Assembly (NCBI GenBank): GCA_017615955.1
Contig: JAFZZD010000088.1
Location: 1 to 7,835, forward strand
Source of the DNA: Victivallales bacterium
GTDB taxonomy: Bacteria > Verrucomicrobiota > Lentisphaeria > Oligosphaerales > Oligosphaeraceae
DNA: 7,835 nt
Direction of reading: 5' to 3'
The stretch's first letter is position 1. Each line of letters starts with the position of its first letter. Of this stretch, positions 6,166-7,835 are shown piece after piece. The translations under genes were made by a program, and so were the position numbers. Below the pieces are notes generated by a model. It saw nothing but the letters and a program-made list of their open reading frames with translations, made no database searches and was not told where the DNA came from.

Positions 6166-6260
6166 GTAATTTCAAAACTCTTATGCCGCGCCGCGAACTC
6201 TCGTAGCCGCTGGCTTCAGCCAGCGGAAAAGGCATGCTTTGCCAGAAGTTTTGAAATTAC
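6166..6260. mobile_element. MITE-like 95-bp inverted-repeat element
   Basis: Terminal arms GTAATTTCAAAACT (6166-6179) and AGTTTTGAAATTAC (6247-6260) are perfect 14-bp inverted repeats. Inside, ATGCC (6183-6187) can pair with GGCAT (6231-6235), enclosing an 8-bp hairpin (6207-6226), so the element can fold on itself. It fills most of the dnaA-hydrolase gap and ends 3 nt before the hydrolase Shine-Dalgarno sequence. GGAAG occurs on both sides (6159-6163 and 6264-6268) but not flush with the arms, so a target duplication is uncertain. No coding capacity. It could equally be a structured leader. Confidence 0.6.
6203..6226 (+). repeat. REP-like hairpin with GTAG head
   Basis: GTAG (6203-6206) is followed directly by CCGCTGGC, loop TTCA, GCCAGCGG: a perfect 8-bp GC-rich stem at 6207-6226. 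A GTAG-type tetranucleotide next to a palindrome is the hallmark of REP sequences mobilised by RAYT tyrosine transposases. No such transposase is in the window, so the call rests on form alone. Confidence 0.55.
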
Positions 6261-6273
6261 ATCGGAAGATATT

Positions 6274-7062
6274 ATGAAACTGCGTTTTCAGTCTTGTTAT
6301 CTGGATACACCCATTATACGCGGGCGAGTGTATGATTTGTTTGTGCCAAAGACCATCAGCAAGGACACGGCTGTCTTCTTTGTGCATGGCGGCGGCTGGA
6401 ATGGCGGATCGCGCACTGGTGCGCATATTTTCTGCGATAAGCTGAATCAGCTGGGATATGTTTGCGCCACCACGGACTACAGGCTTGAGGCCAATGCCTT
6501 TGAGCAGCTCAAGGACATACGCGAGGCATACGATGACTTTGTGTCATGGCTGAAGGCCAATTCACGCCCATTGCGCATTGCGGTGCATGGCGGAAGCGCA
6601 GGTGCACATCTTGGGGCCTTGCTGGCATTGACCAGACCAGGACAGATCCCTGGAGAGGCAAAGGCTACGCTTGATAACGAGTGGGTGCAGCCGGAATGTG
6701 CTTTGCTGCAGTCAACCCCGATCACATTCGAGCCATGGGACGAGATATTCCCCCATGTATGGGTCTCAATGCAAAGGGCGGCTGGCGCCCCTTGGTCAAA
6801 AGCCCCAGAGCGGTACAAGGCACTCTCTCCACGCGAATATCTGGACAAGTCAAATCCGCGCATCTTATTTATGGAGGCGGAGTGCGAGCACATGTTCCCC
6901 GCCCGTTTCAACCAGGCATTCATGGAAAAGCAAAATGCCCTGGGCATTCCCTCCATCATGAAGCACTATCCAATGGCGGAGCACGGCTTTTTCTACGATG
7001 TTACCCGCAAATGCCAGAAGCAGGCCTGGCAGGACTTCCTGGACTTCATCGAGGCACGATAG
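6274..7062 (+). CDS. Alpha/beta hydrolase (HSL/esterase-like)
   Basis: A 262-residue cytoplasmic alpha/beta-hydrolase, probably an esterase or lipase-like enzyme acting on a small ester; the substrate cannot be told. It has no signal peptide. HGGGW (38-42) is the oxyanion-hole motif of the hormone-sensitive-lipase type. HGGSAGAH (105-112) is the nucleophile elbow with Ser108 in GGSAG. His237 in AEHGF is the likely catalytic base. The acid position, usually Asp before -xxVP, reads EAECEHMFP (201-209), so Glu205 seems to replace Asp. The ATG at 6274 has GGAAG at 6264-6268, 5 nt upstream; the inverted-repeat element ends just before that. It lies 166 nt after dnaA on the same strand with no clear promoter between, so partial read-through from dnaA is possible. 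Family assignment is good; specific function unknown. Confidence 0.88.
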   Translation: MKLRFQSCYLDTPIIRGRVYDLFVPKTISKDTAVFFVHGGGWNGGSRTGAHIFCDKLNQLGYVCATTDYRLEANAFEQLKDIREAYDDFVSWLKANSRPLRIAVHGGSAGAHLGALLALTRPGQIPGEAKATLDNEWVQPECALLQSTPITFEPWDEIFPHVWVSMQRAAGAPWSKAPERYKALSPREYLDKSNPRILFMEAECEHMFPARFNQAFMEKQNALGIPSIMKHYPMAEHGFFYDVTRKCQKQAWQDFLDFIEAR

Positions 7063-7094
7063 CTCTGCCCACCAGGGAATATGGCATTAGTAAA

Positions 7095-7118
7095 ACGCTC
7101 TGCTCGGGAACAGAGCGT
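7095..7118. repeat. Hairpin after the hydrolase gene (8-bp stem)
   Basis: ACGCTCTG (7095-7102) and CAGAGCGT (7111-7118) form a perfect 8-bp stem around CTCGGGAA, 33 nt after the hydrolase stop. No T-run follows on the plus strand, so an intrinsic terminator is doubtful. The heptamer CGTAGCC at its edge (7116-7122) also borders the REP-like hairpin (6202-6208), hinting at a related repeat family. Confidence 0.5.
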
Positions 7119-7129
7119 AGCCATAAAAA

Positions 7130-7170
7130 CAGGAATAGTTGGAGTTCTGGCAGTTTTTCTCCAATTCCTG
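7130..7170. repeat. Bulged inverted repeat
   Basis: CAGGAA-TAG-TTGGAG (7130-7144) pairs over 12 bp with CTCCAATTCCTG (7159-7170), leaving the TAG bulge unpaired and a 14-nt loop ending in five T. It could be a processing or termination structure or a degenerate repeat. Its role is unknown. Confidence 0.4.
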
Positions 7171-7312
7171 CATGTCCTAAAAAAGTTATGCGATAGTTAT
7201 TTTTATGCCTGCCAAATAGTATGACACATTATGGCAGAGGTCCATGTATATCTTATGGGCGTTTTTTAGAAAGATTGTTTACATTTTTCAAAACAAACAA
7301 GGAGTAACTCTC

Positions 7313-7835
7313 ATGAAAGACTACACGCACATCTGCATTGTTCTCGATGCTTCAGGCTCCATGGCCTCAATTGAAGATGACACCAAAGGCAGTTTCAACG
7401 CTTTCCTGAAAAAACAGAATGAGGCGGGCGGCAAGACCGTATTCGATCTCTATCAGTTCTCCGACCAAGTCAAGCGAATTGTCGAACATGTTGATCTTGC
7501 GAATTTCAAGGACGACTTGATGGCAAAGTATAATTGCTCTGGATGCACCGCTCTGAACGATGCCGTCTGCACGGCAATCGACACTCTGGGCAAGGAACTG
7601 GCGGCGATGAAGGAGGAAGAACGTCCAGAAAATGTAGTATTCGTTATCATCACGGATGGGATGGAGAATGCCAGCAAGGAGTTCACCAGCGAGGATGTCA
7701 GGAAGCGCATCAAGGAGCAGACTGACATCTATAAATGGAACTTCCAGTATCTGGCCGCGAATCAGGATGCCTTTGCAAGCGGCGGCAGACTGGGGATTTC
7801 AAAGGATTTCTGCGTTAATTTCAATGCTGATAGCC
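7313..7835 (+). CDS. von Willebrand factor A domain protein (3' end outside window)
   Basis: 174 codons are visible and the frame is still open at the edge. The protein begins directly with a VWA fold and no signal peptide, so it is probably cytoplasmic. The metal-ion-dependent adhesion site is complete: DASGS (Asp12, Ser14, Ser16), Thr79 in SGCTAL, and Asp115 in ITDGMEN. Such domains bind a divalent metal and partner proteins; the partner here is unknown. The later segment YKWNFQYLAANQDAF (140-154) resembles compact VWA proteins of bacteria and phages. ATG at 7313 has a strong AAGGAG (7299-7304), 8 nt upstream. It is set off from the hydrolase by 250 bp and is likely its own transcript; its neighbours downstream cannot be seen. 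Confidence 0.9.
   Translation, partial: MKDYTHICIVLDASGSMASIEDDTKGSFNAFLKKQNEAGGKTVFDLYQFSDQVKRIVEHVDLANFKDDLMAKYNCSGCTALNDAVCTAIDTLGKELAAMKEEERPENVVFVIITDGMENASKEFTSEDVRKRIKEQTDIYKWNFQYLAANQDAFASGGRLGISKDFCVNFNADS

Larger units (their letters stand above)
7063..7312. other. 250-bp intergenic spacer with hairpins
   Basis: No gene is visible. It holds a hairpin at 7095-7118, a bulged inverted repeat at 7130-7170 and a 6-bp inverted repeat CTGCCA/TGGCAG at 7209-7237. TTATG elements recur: TTATGCG 7186, TTATGCC 7203, TTATGGC 7229, TTATGGG 7252. GTTATGCGA (7185-7193) is shared with the ygiQ-dnaA region (4281-4289). The part after 7170 is AT-rich and presumably holds the promoter of the VWA gene, which I could not place with confidence. 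Confidence 0.6.

Noticed and set aside
7095..7118. Intrinsic terminator of the alpha/beta hydrolase
   Set aside because: The stem is good but no T-run follows it on the transcribed strand; listed only as a hairpin.

Overview
This window looks like an ordinary stretch of bacterial chromosome carrying housekeeping genes. It has two gene groups diverging from a central AT-rich intergenic region (4188-4712), plus short repeats. I see no rRNA, tRNA, CRISPR array, transposase or phage gene. The species cannot be read from the sequence. A bacterium with two membranes is likely. A PVC-type lineage (Lentisphaerae/Verrucomicrobia-like) is a weak guess, based on dnaA standing apart from dnaN/recF and on the simple intergenic repeats.

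Left arm (minus strand, 4187 down to 73): ygiQ (radical SAM protein), era (ribosome-assembly GTPase) and an N-terminal-nucleophile (Ntn) hydrolase lipoprotein. They form a tight operon. era starts 29 nt inside the end of ygiQ, and the hydrolase starts 16 nt after era. A good sigma70-like promoter overlapped by a 23-bp palindrome lies just ahead of ygiQ. The operon ends against a 22-bp tandem repeat at the window edge.

Centre (4188-4712): an AT-rich divergent regulatory region. It holds the ygiQ promoter, a cluster of five TATGC elements at 12-16 bp spacing, several AT-rich inverted repeats, a candidate dnaA promoter and a long dnaA leader with no Shine-Dalgarno sequence. No canonical DnaA box is present in it.

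Right arm (plus strand): dnaA (464 aa, with altered DnaA-box-contact residues); a repeat of the same family as the one at the left edge, placed right after the stop codon; a 95-bp inverted-repeat element containing a GTAG-headed REP-like hairpin; an alpha/beta hydrolase; a 250-bp spacer with hairpins; and the first 174 codons of a von Willebrand factor A protein that runs off the window.

The most interesting points are the possible pairing of an altered DnaA with non-canonical sites upstream, the gene-end repeat family with conserved orientation, the REP/MITE-like element in the hydrolase leader, and the A/C-rich overlap between ygiQ and era. I found no convincing new multi-gene system.
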